From Myxococcus xanthus (GTDB lineage Bacteria; Myxococcota; Myxococcia; Myxococcales; Myxococcaceae), in assembly GCF_006402735.1 (NCBI RefSeq), contig NZ_CP017174.1:3847001-3911000 (forward strand): a DNA stretch of 64,000 nucleotides, read 5' to 3'. The translations under genes and the position numbers were made by a program. The notes under the pieces are model-generated. The model did no database searches. It saw nothing but the letters and a program-made list of their open reading frames with translations, and was not told where the DNA came from. Below, piece after piece: positions 1-7,947 of this stretch (its first letter is position 1; every line of letters starts with the position of its first letter).

Positions 1-774
1 GAGCCGCTCCACCTCTCGCACCAGCGCCGCGGGAGCGCCGCGGCCCGGTAGCTCCGCCGCCAGCTCACGGTTCGTCCGCACACGGTCTGGCCGGGCCAGC
101 CGCTGCTCCTCCAGTGAGGACAGCAGGCTCAACAGGCCTTCCCGGATGGCTTCGCGTGCATCGGTGGAGAGCGCCGCGCGGGCCCTGCGCAGGTGCTCCG
201 CCGGAGAGTCCAGGACCAACGGCTCCGCGCTCGTCGCGGAGGATGCGGAGACCCGCGCCGCCCTGCGTCCACGCCTCGCGCGGAGCCGGAGCACGCCCCA
301 CAGGATGAGCGCGAGCGCCAGCCCCAGCATCACCGCGCGCGTAGCCACCGCGAAGCCCTGGGCCTCCCTCGATTCGAAGAGGCCCTCCAGCCACGCTGTC
401 ACCTCCCGCATGATGCGCTTCAGTGCATCGCCGTGTCGCTGGCGCGCGCGGGCGAACTCGGGCCTGTCGAGGATGGCCTCCAGCCGCTCGGGTTCTGTCG
501 GTGGAGGAGAAACGGCGTTGGGATTGTTCGCCAGCGCCTGGACGTCACAGGCCTCCTTCAGGAAGCGCGCGATCTGCTCCGCGCGCTCGGGCGTGGTGTC
601 CCCATCCTGGGCGGGAGGCAGCGGGATTCCGCCCAGGCGTGCTGACAGCGTGCTCACTTCATCGGCGAACCCGGCGGGGCGGTGTTCGGCCGTCTCGCGC
701 AGGTCCAGGGTGATGTCCTCGCGCTCGGCGCAGGGCAGGGAGGCCAGCAGCAGGAGGAGGGGCAGGCTCGGCAC
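1..774 (-). CDS. Exported DUF4129-like protein, C-terminus cut by window edge
   Basis: The reading frame runs leftward from a GTG at 774 to the window edge, so the C-terminus is missing; 258 codons are visible. The previous gene's stop (796-798) lies in the same frame 8 codons upstream, which leaves this GTG as the first usable start. Residues 1-15 (MPSLPLLLLLASLPC) look like a signal peptide or lipoprotein signal. An acidic periplasmic stretch follows, then one membrane helix near residue 140 (VMLGLALALILWGVL), then a cytoplasmic helical region with the RxNREL-type ending typical of DUF4129 C-terminal domains. Such proteins often sit beside MoxR/DUF58/transglutaminase genes. The neighbour upstream is another membrane protein in the same direction. 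The family call is from recall; the function is unknown. Confidence 0.7.
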   Translation of the reverse strand, partial: MPSLPLLLLLASLPCAEREDITLDLRETAEHRPAGFADEVSTLSARLGGIPLPPAQDGDTTPERAEQIARFLKEACDVQALANNPNAVSPPPTEPERLEAILDRPEFARARQRHGDALKRIMREVTAWLEGLFESREAQGFAVATRAVMLGLALALILWGVLRLRARRGRRAARVSASSATSAEPLVLDSPAEHLRRARAALSTDAREAIREGLLSLLSSLEEQRLARPDRVRTNRELAAELPGRGAPAALVREVERL

Positions 775-795
775 GGTGGAGTCCAGGGGGTGCCG

Positions 796-1818
796 TCAGA
801 CGGCGGGCGTCTTCGTGTTGAGCTGGTGCTCCAGGTCCAGGGCTTCGCGGCGCACGCGCATGTCCAGGTAGAAGAGCGCGCAGAAGACGAAGTTGATGGG
901 CGTGAAGAAGGACTGCGCCACCGTCTGCAGCAGCTCCACGGGCACCAGCAGCAGCTGCGGCGTGCGGGCCATGGTCCCCGGGTCGAAGGGACTGCCGTAG
1001 GGCATCATCACCAGCCACGACGGCAACCCGGAGACGAGCTGGACGGAGATGAGGATGAGGCTCACCACGGTGAAGAGAATCATCGCCCGCACCATCACCC
1101 GGCCCATGAAGCCGGGCTCCACCCGGCCCGACAGGAGCTGACCGGAGCGCTGGAACGTCTCCCAGGCGCTCAGGTCCTCCATGGCAAGCACCGGGGGGAC
1201 CAGCAGGAAGCGCAGCATGTACCAGAGCGCCGCGGCCAGCAGGCCCAGGCTCGCGAGCACTACGCCGACCACACCCAGGACGACGGCCAGGGTGTTGGAA
1301 CCCGAAGCCACTCCGACGGCGATGCCGATGACCGCCAGGATGAACCCGGGCAGCATGAGCGCCATCGTCACCAGCGCGGACCAGCCGAGCGACAGCAGAT
1401 ACACCCCCGTCAGCGTGCCCAGCCGCGAGAAGCTCCGGCGCAGGGCATCCGCGGGGCGGACCGGCTCTCCCAACTGGGAGGTGAGGACGTAGCGGGACGC
1501 GGCCAGGGTGGCCAGCCAGTACGCCCAGACGAGGAACAGGAAGAGGCCCATCCACAGCGCGATGGTGATGCTCGCTTGCGGCAGCATGACCGCCGGGTCC
1601 AATTGGGCGCGCGACTCCGCGTCTCCCATGTAGAGCAGTGGCGCTAATCGCTGACCAATCACCAACGTCGCCTTGGTCACGATGTAGTTCACCAGCGTGA
1701 AGCCGAAGCTCAGCAGGAAGAGGGGCTTCAGGTGGGAGCGCCAGAAAGTGGCGGCTCGGTCGATCATCTCCCCCATGGCGAGGGGGCGCAGCGCGGCGGC
1801 AGCGGGAGTGGATCTCAC
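796..1818 (-). CDS. Multi-spanning inner-membrane protein (GPDPase-membrane-domain-like)
   Basis: This 340-residue protein has a soluble N-terminus (LRPLAMGEMIDRAATFWRSH) followed by about six hydrophobic segments, for example around FLLSFGFTLVNYIV, LGWSALVTMALMLPGFILAVIG and VVLASLGLLAAALWYMLRFLL. The 'GEMIDRAATFWRSHLKPLF' start resembles the membrane domain that accompanies some glycerophosphodiester phosphodiesterases, but no catalytic domain is present. I chose GTG at 1818 because it overlaps the stop of the upstream thiE-like gene (GTGA), implying translational coupling. An in-frame start 30 bases further upstream would lie inside that gene. It probably shares a transcript with the DUF4129-like gene that follows. 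The function is unknown. Confidence 0.75.
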   Translation of the reverse strand: MRSTPAAAALRPLAMGEMIDRAATFWRSHLKPLFLLSFGFTLVNYIVTKATLVIGQRLAPLLYMGDAESRAQLDPAVMLPQASITIALWMGLFLFLVWAYWLATLAASRYVLTSQLGEPVRPADALRRSFSRLGTLTGVYLLSLGWSALVTMALMLPGFILAVIGIAVGVASGSNTLAVVLGVVGVVLASLGLLAAALWYMLRFLLVPPVLAMEDLSAWETFQRSGQLLSGRVEPGFMGRVMVRAMILFTVVSLILISVQLVSGLPSWLVMMPYGSPFDPGTMARTPQLLLVPVELLQTVAQSFFTPINFVFCALFYLDMRVRREALDLEHQLNTKTPAV

Positions 1819-2453
1819 GGGGTGCGCAGCATATCCCGCCCGGCGCACGCGGCCAGCAGGCTCCGAGCCGCCGCGGTGGGGTCGTCGGCCTCCAGGACGG
1901 ACGAGATGACCGCGAAGCCCGCCGCGTCCGGCAGCGTCACCGCGCGCGCGGGGGTGATTCCGCCCAGGGCCAGCGCGGGAAAGGGCAACGCCGCGGCCAG
2001 GGCGCTGAATCCCTCGGGTCCAAGAGACGGCCGCGTGTCCCCCGGCTTGGAGCCGGGAGCGAACACCGGGCTCACCAAGGCGAGGTCCGCGCCCCGGGCC
2101 GCATGGGCCTCCGCCACGTCATGGACGGCGGCGCTGATCCACCTCCCCGCGGGAAGGTGCGGGCGGACGTCCATGGGGAAAGGGCCATGGGCGGGAAGGT
2201 GGACATGGGCGCCGACGAGCAGCGCCACGTCGACCCGCCCATTGATGAAGAGCGGGTTGCCTCGCGGGTGGCACAGCGCGGCCAGCTCCCGCGCCTCGTC
2301 GAGGAAGCGGCGCCCGGTGGCCTCGGGGTGGCGGTGCTGGACGGCCACCCCGGGCCCGGCGTCGAGCGCCCGGGTGAGCGCCCACCTCAGCCGCTCGGGC
2401 GGCAGGCGCCAGTCGGTGATGACGACGAGCCGAGGAAGGGTGGAAGGCACCAC
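1815..2453 (-). CDS. ThiE/TenI-family protein (thiamine phosphate synthase or thiazole tautomerase)
   Basis: This TIM-barrel-type protein of about 212 residues lies directly after thiG and thiS. The family joins the thiazole and pyrimidine halves of thiamine (ThiE) or aromatises the thiazole phosphate (TenI). The fold signature is visible (LVVITDW, GNPLFINGRVDVALLVGA, LALVSPVFAPGSKPG, FPALALGGI). Several ThiE residues are altered: the LREK segment reads VQHRHPE, the ND metal ligand reads NG, and the second metal Asp after the VHL motif is not seen. TenI's catalytic His in GHVF is also absent (SPVF). GTG at 2453 is preferred because the codons upstream up to the thiG stop contain no start (V27 of the longer frame is GTA). 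The family is clear; the exact activity is not. Confidence 0.75.
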   Translation of the reverse strand: MVPSTLPRLVVITDWRLPPERLRWALTRALDAGPGVAVQHRHPEATGRRFLDEARELAALCHPRGNPLFINGRVDVALLVGAHVHLPAHGPFPMDVRPHLPAGRWISAAVHDVAEAHAARGADLALVSPVFAPGSKPGDTRPSLGPEGFSALAAALPFPALALGGITPARAVTLPDAAGFAVISSVLEADDPTAAARSLLAACAGRDMLRTP

Positions 2454-2469
2454 CGTGCGTACCCGGCCG

Positions 2470-3255
<786 letters not shown>

Positions 3256-3269
3256 GTGCGGACTCCTGG

Positions 3270-3470
3270 CTAGCCGCCGCCGACGAAGGTGACGATTTCC
3301 ACGCGGTCTCCCGCCTGGAGGTGGTGTTCGGGATGGCGGGCGCGGCGCACCACCTCCGCGTTCACTTCCACGGCGACGCCGGGGCCGCCCACTTGAAGCG
3401 ACTCCAGCAGCGCCGAAAGGGTGGTGCCTTCCGGCACCTCGCGCGTCTCTCCGTTGACCCAGACCTGCAT
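3270..3470 (-). CDS. thiS: Sulfur carrier protein ThiS
   Basis: This 66-residue ubiquitin-like carrier begins [18 protein letters not shown] and ends FVGGG, giving the C-terminal Gly-Gly that is adenylated and thiocarboxylated by ThiF/ThiI-type enzymes. ATG at 3470 gives the normal family length; a longer in-frame start would add 14 unrelated residues. It is the first gene of the thiS-thiG-thiE/tenI unit. I looked for a TPP riboswitch (CUGAGA and ACCUGAUC-type motifs) between 3471 and 3587 and saw none. Confidence 0.93.
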   Translation of the reverse strand: MQVWVNGETREVPEGTTLSALLESLQVGGPGVAVEVNAEVVRRARHPEHHLQAGDRVEIVTFVGGG

Positions 3471-3587
3471 GGCCTCACGGCTCCTTGCGACGACGGGGAC
3501 CTGGGCACGCACTACAAGGGTGACTCCGCGCTGTCAACGCGCTCGCCGGCCCATGCGCCCGCCACCGTCACCGGTATACTCGGGGGC

Positions 3588-4049
3588 ATGCTCGTGGCTT
3601 CTCGCCGGCACATCGCGCTCGCACTGCGTGTCGCGGCGAGGCCAGGGGAAGGGCGCACCTGTGAAGTGCTGGGACTGCCGGGGGCGCCGGACGGCGGTGA
3701 CGCGGGGCCCGTGCCCACGTGGTGCGGGGACATCCAGCCCATCATGGCGGCGAGTTGCGTGAGCTCGTGCCACGGCGCCGATACGAGCAGCAGCGGCGTG
3801 ACGTCATTCCGCCTGGATTATCTCGCGCCCGAGGATGGAGGTGTCCCGGGCGCGCAGGCGATGGCGGCGCGCATCCAGGCGCGAGCGTACGTGTTCCAGG
3901 ACATGCCGCCTCCGGGGAGTCCGGTGCCCATGCCGACAGCACAGGAGCGCGAGCACATCGCGCGGTGGGCGCGAGAAGGCGCGCCGCTGTGCGCGGACGC
4001 TGGCTCCGAAGAGGTGCCCCGTGACGGTGGCGTGGGCGGCGGTCTCTAG
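3588..4049 (+). CDS. Small protein with a CXXXCH cytochrome-like motif
   Basis: The 153-residue protein has the pattern of myxobacterial c-type-cytochrome-like proteins: TWCGDIQPIMAASCVSSCHG, then a spacer with Tyr/Phe, and a C-terminal MPPPGSPVPMPTAQEREHIARWAREGAP motif (given in two parts: MPPPGSPVPMPTAQ and REHIARWAREGAP). The heme-type motif is CVSSCH, three residues between the cysteines instead of two. The N-terminus (MLVASRRHIALALRVAARPG) looks like a signal sequence interrupted by charged residues, so a frameshift near 3635 is possible. ATG at 3588 has no clear Shine-Dalgarno. It is divergent from thiS. Confidence 0.65.
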   Translation: MLVASRRHIALALRVAARPGEGRTCEVLGLPGAPDGGDAGPVPTWCGDIQPIMAASCVSSCHGADTSSSGVTSFRLDYLAPEDGGVPGAQAMAARIQARAYVFQDMPPPGSPVPMPTAQEREHIARWAREGAPLCADAGSEEVPRDGGVGGGL

Positions 4050-4293
4050 CCGTTCTTGCGGTTGGGCCCGGTATCTCCGTTTTCTGCCCTTGTTCCCTGG
4101 TAGGGCAGGCGGGCGGCCATGCGCCCCGTGGTCCGCCGTGTGCCCCTAAGGCATCCGTGTGCGCCAGACAACCCCTGTTCAAGGGCAGGGGGAGCACCCA
4201 GTTTCTGCCCAACGCCGGGGGAAACGCTCTCTCGGCCGCAAGTGAGTGAGGGGGAAACCTTCTCCCGTTTCCACGTGAAAGGAGCAGGAACAA
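4050..4293 (+). promoter_or_regulatory. Leader/intergenic region with duplicated GGGGGAAAC
   Basis: This 244-base gap precedes the hendecad lipoprotein. The element GGGGGAAAC occurs twice, around 4217 and 4250, each followed by a pyrimidine-rich stretch. I could not place a convincing -35/-10 pair. It may hold an alternative sigma factor promoter, but that is only inference. Confidence 0.25.
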
Positions 4294-4899
4294 ATGCGCA
4301 AGCTCATGATGGCGGTCACTGCGGTTGCGGGTATGTCGTTGGTCGTCACTGGCTGCAGCAAGCGCGACAACGTCGAGTCGCAGCGCCAGGACGTCGCCGA
4401 GGCTCAGGTGGAGGCGCAGCAGGAGACGGCGGAGATCCGTCAGGACGCGCGGGAGGACATCGCCAGCACGCAAATGGAGGCCCAGGAGGACATCGCTGGG
4501 ACGCAGCGTGAGGCCGCGGAAGAGGTCGCCAGCGCGCAGCAGGACGTCCAGGACGAGCGCCAGGACCTGGCCGAGGCCGAGGCTGATCGACGGGCGGACC
4601 TGAATGATGACATGGCCCTTGGTGGCTCCGGCGCGGCGGGTGCCACCGCTGCCGCGAGCAGCGTCAGCGGCCGCGTGCTCTCCACCGGCAGCGATGAGCT
4701 GACCGTGGTCGACACCAGCAACAACAAGCAGCTCGAGCTGAAGACGAACGACCAGACGCGCATCCTGCACAACAACCAGCCGCTGAAGCTGGATGACATC
4801 GAGGAGGGTGCCCAGGTCCGCGCCTCGTATGTCCAGGACGGTAAGGACTTGGTGGTTCGCGAGCTGACCGTGACGCAGCCGGTGCAGAAGAAGAAGTAG
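4294..4899 (+). CDS. Lipoprotein with hendecad coiled coil and C-terminal beta domain
   Basis: The 201-residue protein starts with a lipoprotein signal (MAVTAVAGMSLVVTGC; lipobox VTGC). Residues about 30-105 form an acidic, Ala/Gln-rich helix with 11-residue repeats such as REDIASTQMEA, QEDIAGTQREA and AEEVASAQQDV, the pattern of a right-handed coiled coil. After a short Gly/Ala linker comes a small beta-rich domain (SGRVLSTGSDELTVVD, then TRILHNNQPLKLDDIEEGAQVRAS in two halves) resembling DUF5666-type OB-like folds. A strong Shine-Dalgarno (AAAGGAGC) precedes the ATG. It is monocistronic, with a terminator immediately downstream. It may act as an envelope spacer or stress lipoprotein; the function is unknown. 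Confidence 0.8.
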   Translation: MRKLMMAVTAVAGMSLVVTGCSKRDNVESQRQDVAEAQVEAQQETAEIRQDAREDIASTQMEAQEDIAGTQREAAEEVASAQQDVQDERQDLAEAEADRRADLNDDMALGGSGAAGATAAASSVSGRVLSTGSDELTVVDTSNNKQLELKTNDQTRILHNNQPLKLDDIEEGAQVRASYVQDGKDLVVRELTVTQPVQKKK

Positions 4900-4950
4900 T
4901 CAACGCGTCGAGCGCAGCGGGCGTCTCGTTTCCTCACGGGCCGCTCAGGG

Positions 4951-4986
4951 ACGGCCTCCGCTTCGGCGGGGGCCGTTTCCTTTTTT
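4951..4986 (+). terminator. Intrinsic terminator of the lipoprotein gene
   Basis: An 11-bp stem (ACGGCCTCCGC / GCGGGGGCCGT, one T-G wobble) closes a TTCG tetraloop and is followed by TTCCTTTTTT. It lies 51 bases after the lipoprotein stop. Confidence 0.92.
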
Positions 4987-5044
4987 CCCTGAATCCGTGC
5001 TGGGAGGTTGGAAGGGTGTGTCGGACGTGGGTGGTAGGAGGGAT

Positions 5045-5062
5045 GCGTGAGGTTTTCTCACG
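5045..5062 (+). promoter_or_regulatory. Short inverted repeat upstream of the kinase-like gene
   Basis: A perfect 7-bp inverted repeat GCGTGAG-GTTT-TCTCACGC-type sequence lies about 50 bases before the kinase-like start. No U tract follows. It could be an operator or a 5'-UTR hairpin. Confidence 0.3.
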
Positions 5063-5110
5063 CCTTCCCAACCCAGGGGAGGACTTCCTGCCCAGGAGGC
5101 ATCACCCGAG

Positions 5111-6244
5111 ATGTCCACTCACCCCCCAGAGCCACCCGCTTCAAAGCCGTTCATCCTCTTCACAACCGGGGCCACGGCGTATGAGTTGATCCGCTACCTC
5201 GGGGCACGGGGCTCCGGAGAGCTGCTGCTCGCCCGGCGGCACTATGCGGGCGTCCCCGGCGACCTCGTGCTCATCAAACGTTTGCAGGACGTCGGCGACG
5301 CGCAGGGGCGCGCGCGCCTGCGCGAAGAGGTCAAGCTGCTGATGCGGCTCAGCCACCCGGCCATCGTGCAGGTGTTCCTGGTGCGGGTGCATGAAGGATT
5401 GCCCCATCTGGTCATGGAGCACGTAGACGGAAAGTCGCTGGAGACGCTCATCAGCTACGCGGCCCTGCGGCGTCGGCCCTTCTCAGAAGCGTTCGCCGCC
5501 TACGTGGGCGCGGAAGTGGCGGATGCGCTGCACCATGCCCATGCGCTGGAAGATGCCCGGGGCCGTCCGTTGGGCATCGTCCACCGGGATGTGTCGCCGC
5601 GGAGCCTGCGTCTGGACGCGCGGGGCCATGTGAAGCTGTCTGACTTCGCCATGGCCTGGGCGAAGCTGCCGGGGCGCATCGTCACGGAGACCCATGTCGT
5701 CCGGGGCGACCTGGCCTATGCCTCACCGGAAGCGCTGGCGCGAAAGCCGCTGGACGGCCGCGCCGACCTTTTCTCCCTGGGGGTGGTGCTGCTCGAGGTG
5801 CTCACCGGCTTGCACCTGTTGGATCTGGAGGACGTGGAGCGGGCCGCGCTTGCCGCGGGGCCGCTGCCTGACGCGGAGGTGCTGCTGGCGGAGGTGCCCA
5901 GCTGGCTGCCCGCGCCCTTGATGGCCGCGCGCATGGCGTGTCTGGCTCCGGCGCATGTGGAACGCGCCACCCAGGGATTGTCCCCGGCCATGCGGGCCAT
6001 CCTCGGCCGGCTCTTGCGCCGGGAGCCTTCAGAGCGCTTCCAGTCCGGGCAGGAACTGGCGGACGCCCTGCGCGCCGTGTTGGCCGGTCAGGGGTATGCC
6101 TACGGACCGACCGAAGCCGCGCGGGAGGCCACCCAGGTCCGCCGCGACGCCCGCTGCCGCCGGCAGATGGCGGATGTGCTGCGCTGGGAGGACTCCGAGC
6201 GTCCGGAGGCCCCGCCGCGCACGACATCCGGGTCGGGGCCTTGA
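5111..6244 (+). CDS. Ser/Thr protein kinase-like protein, possible pseudokinase
   Basis: The 377-residue protein is one kinase domain with no membrane segment. Visible landmarks are a glycine-loop region (YLGARGSGELLLAR), the ATP-anchoring lysine K56 (LVLIKRL), helix C glutamate (REEVKLL), HRD with catalytic Asp160 (IVHRDVSP) and the APE-like YASPEAL. Two metal-loop positions deviate: the catalytic-loop Asn is Ser165 (HRDVSPRS) and DFG reads DFA (residues 178-180). Activity may therefore be weak or lost. The C-terminal 60 residues are charged and unstructured. ATG at 5111 follows AGGAGG at a good distance. It stands alone, followed by the dipeptidase gene in the same direction. Confidence 0.85.
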   Translation: MSTHPPEPPASKPFILFTTGATAYELIRYLGARGSGELLLARRHYAGVPGDLVLIKRLQDVGDAQGRARLREEVKLLMRLSHPAIVQVFLVRVHEGLPHLVMEHVDGKSLETLISYAALRRRPFSEAFAAYVGAEVADALHHAHALEDARGRPLGIVHRDVSPRSLRLDARGHVKLSDFAMAWAKLPGRIVTETHVVRGDLAYASPEALARKPLDGRADLFSLGVVLLEVLTGLHLLDLEDVERAALAAGPLPDAEVLLAEVPSWLPAPLMAARMACLAPAHVERATQGLSPAMRAILGRLLRREPSERFQSGQELADALRAVLAGQGYAYGPTEAAREATQVRRDARCRRQMADVLRWEDSERPEAPPRTTSGSGP

Positions 6245-6346
6245 GGGACGGCGGAGGCAAAGGGGTCGGGGCAGGGACCTTGAGTGAGCACTGGGACACG
6301 GGTGGTGCTTGTTTCGCGCACGCGGGTGGGCAGACTTGCGCGCATG

Positions 6347-7348
6347 GGTGACGTGAAAGAGTTCCACCAGCGGTGGTGCATCGCGGACGGCCATGCGGAT
6401 TCCCTCATGTGGAACCGCGACCTGTGTGCACGCTCTGAAGAGGGCCATGTGGACTTCCCCCGCCTGCGGGAGGCGGGGGTGAAGCTGCAGTGCTTCACCA
6501 TCGTCACCCGGGGCTTCCCCTTCATCGGAGGCTTCCCGGTGTTCGCAGCGTGGCGTGGGTGGCCCCGGGAGGCCCGGGCGAGCGAGTGGACCCGGGCGCT
6601 CTGGCAGATTGAACAGATGGCATCCTTCTGTGCGCGCTCCGGGGATGCCGCCCGCATCACCACCACCGGCGCCATGCTGGAGGACAACCTCGCGCAGGGG
6701 CGGCTGTCCGCGGTGCTGGGCGTGGAAGGGGGGCACGCCATCGAAGGCCAGGTGGCGCGCCTGACGGAGCTTCACCAGGGTGGGGTGCGCTTCATGGGCC
6801 TCACCCACCTGTCCAACAACGACCTGGGCGGCTCTTCCTTCCCGATGATGGGCAACCGGGGCCTCACACCGCTGGGCCGGGATGTCATGGAGGAGATGGC
6901 CCGGCTGGGCATGAGCGTGGATGTGGCGCATGCCTCGGAGTCCACCCTCAAGGACCTCTTCACCCACCCCTCGGTCCGGTTCTTCTGCTCGCACACGGGC
7001 GTTCGCGCGGCGGGCGGCGGCTGGCGCAACCTCTCCGACGAATCCCTGCGCTTCATCGCGGACCGGGGCGGGGTGGTGGGCATCATCTTCGCCCCCGTCT
7101 ATCTGGGCGGTGACACCGTGGATGACGTGGTCCGGCACATCGAGCACGCCGTGGGCGTCATGGGGGAGGGCGGGGTGGGGTTGGGCTCCGACTACGATGG
7201 AATGGTGCCGCTTCCTCGTGGCATGAAGGATGTCACCGGGTTGCCTTTGCTCACCGAGGCGCTGTTGCGCCGCCATCCACCGTCCTGGGTGGAACGCGTC
7301 ATGGGTGGAAACTTCCGTCGTTTCTTCCAGGAGACACTGGGTGGTTGA
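6347..7348 (+). CDS. Membrane dipeptidase (peptidase M19 family)
   Basis: M19 enzymes are binuclear-zinc dipeptidases. The key ligands are visible: the HxD-type DGHAD near the N-terminus, Glu in GVEGGHAIEG, His in LTHLSNND, His in DVAHAS, His in CSHTGVRA, and Asp in GSDYDG. The protein is about 333 residues, close to family length, and has no signal peptide, so it is probably cytoplasmic. ATG at 6347 is preferred because the domain starts at once (MGDVKEFHQRW). A GTG at 6284 would add 21 residues and cannot be excluded. Confidence 0.92.
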   Translation, partial: GDVKEFHQRWCIADGHADSLMWNRDLCARSEEGHVDFPRLREAGVKLQCFTIVTRGFPFIGGFPVFAAWRGWPREARASEWTRALWQIEQMASFCARSGDAARITTTGAMLEDNLAQGRLSAVLGVEGGHAIEGQVARLTELHQGGVRFMGLTHLSNNDLGGSSFPMMGNRGLTPLGRDVMEEMARLGMSVDVAHASESTLKDLFTHPSVRFFCSHTGVRAAGGGWRNLSDESLRFIADRGGVVGIIFAPVYLGGDTVDDVVRHIEHAVGVMGEGGVGLGSDYDGMVPLPRGMKDVTGLPLLTEALLRRHPPSWVERVMGGNFRRFFQETLGG

Positions 7349-7373
7349 CCGGCGGCGGGACGCTCGAAATATT
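7345..7373 (+). promoter_or_regulatory. Candidate sigma-70 promoter of the Cys-rich lipoprotein
   Basis: TTGACC (7345-7350) and AATATT (7368-7373) are spaced by 17 bases. The -35 overlaps the stop codon of the dipeptidase gene. Transcription would begin about 5 bases before the ATG at 7385, giving a leaderless or nearly leaderless mRNA; no Shine-Dalgarno is visible there. Confidence 0.5.
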
Positions 7374-7384
7374 GGCTGGTGCCC

Positions 7385-7762
7385 ATGAACCGCTCACTTC
7401 TTGCACTCGTCCCGTTGATTGGCTCTCTGCTCCTCGCTGGTTGTGGCCCGAGCGCGGGAGGCGACTGCGACGGAGGCGGCTTCGTCTGTCAGGAGCGGGT
7501 GCTGGCGCTGGAGTGCCGGGGCGGCACCTGGCGTGAGTTGCCCTGCCGGGGCCCGTTGGGGTGCCGTGAGTCGTCGGAGGCCGTGCGGTGTGATACGTCC
7601 AACAACGTCGCGGGGGACGCCTGTGCCTCCAGCGCCGAGGGCACGGGGCTGTGCCGCGCGGACGGCCAGGCCGTGTTGGAGTGCCGCCAGGGCGTGTTGA
7701 TGGAGACGGCCACCTGCTCCGCCTGCACCGTGGAGAACAGCCAGGTGACGTGCCAGCCCTGA
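7385..7762 (+). CDS. Cys-rich lipoprotein with internal duplication
   Basis: The 125-residue protein has a clear lipoprotein signal (LVPLIGSLLLAGC). The mature part has 12 further cysteines in two related blocks, roughly VCQERVLALECRGGTW...LPC and LCRADGQAVLECRQGVL...ATC. Such disulfide-rich repeats are frequent in myxobacterial surface proteins. ATG at 7385 is chosen over the GTG two codons earlier because the signal sequence begins there. Location is probably periplasm or outer membrane; the function is unknown. Confidence 0.82.
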   Translation: MNRSLLALVPLIGSLLLAGCGPSAGGDCDGGGFVCQERVLALECRGGTWRELPCRGPLGCRESSEAVRCDTSNNVAGDACASSAEGTGLCRADGQAVLECRQGVLMETATCSACTVENSQVTCQP

Positions 7763-7947
7763 GGTTGGCGCTGGCCGGGGTGTCAGTCCCCTCGCCTCGA
7801 ATCGTGTGGTAGCCTCGGCGCGCCGCTCGCGGGACTCCGATGCGACTTCCGATTCAAGCCTTTGGAGCCTGACCCGCGGTCGTTTCACTCTTCCCCGAGC
7901 GGCGCTTCCTTTCCCAAGCCCGGGCGCCCGGGGAGGACGTGCACACG
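7763..7947 (+). other. Intergenic region upstream of the TROVE/VWA gene
   Basis: This 185-base gap contains a tRNA-T-loop-like GATTCAAGCC near 7851 and CTCGAATCG near 7797, but no complete tRNA or Y-RNA fold could be drawn by eye. Because Ro60-type proteins bind Y RNAs that are often encoded next door, it is the first place to look for one. Confidence 0.2.

Noticed and set aside
796-1848. Start at 1848 for the membrane protein
   Set aside because: It would lie inside the upstream thiE-like gene; GTG 1818 overlaps that stop and fits coupling.
3575-3580. TATACT as a -10 box before the CXXXCH gene
   Set aside because: No acceptable -35 lies 16-18 bases upstream, and it would start transcription at the ATG.
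3471-3587. TPP riboswitch upstream of thiS
   Set aside because: None of the conserved THI-box segments could be found on the minus strand.
7763-7947. A tRNA or definite Y RNA upstream of the TROVE gene
   Set aside because: Only T-loop-like fragments are present; no acceptor or anticodon stems could be paired.
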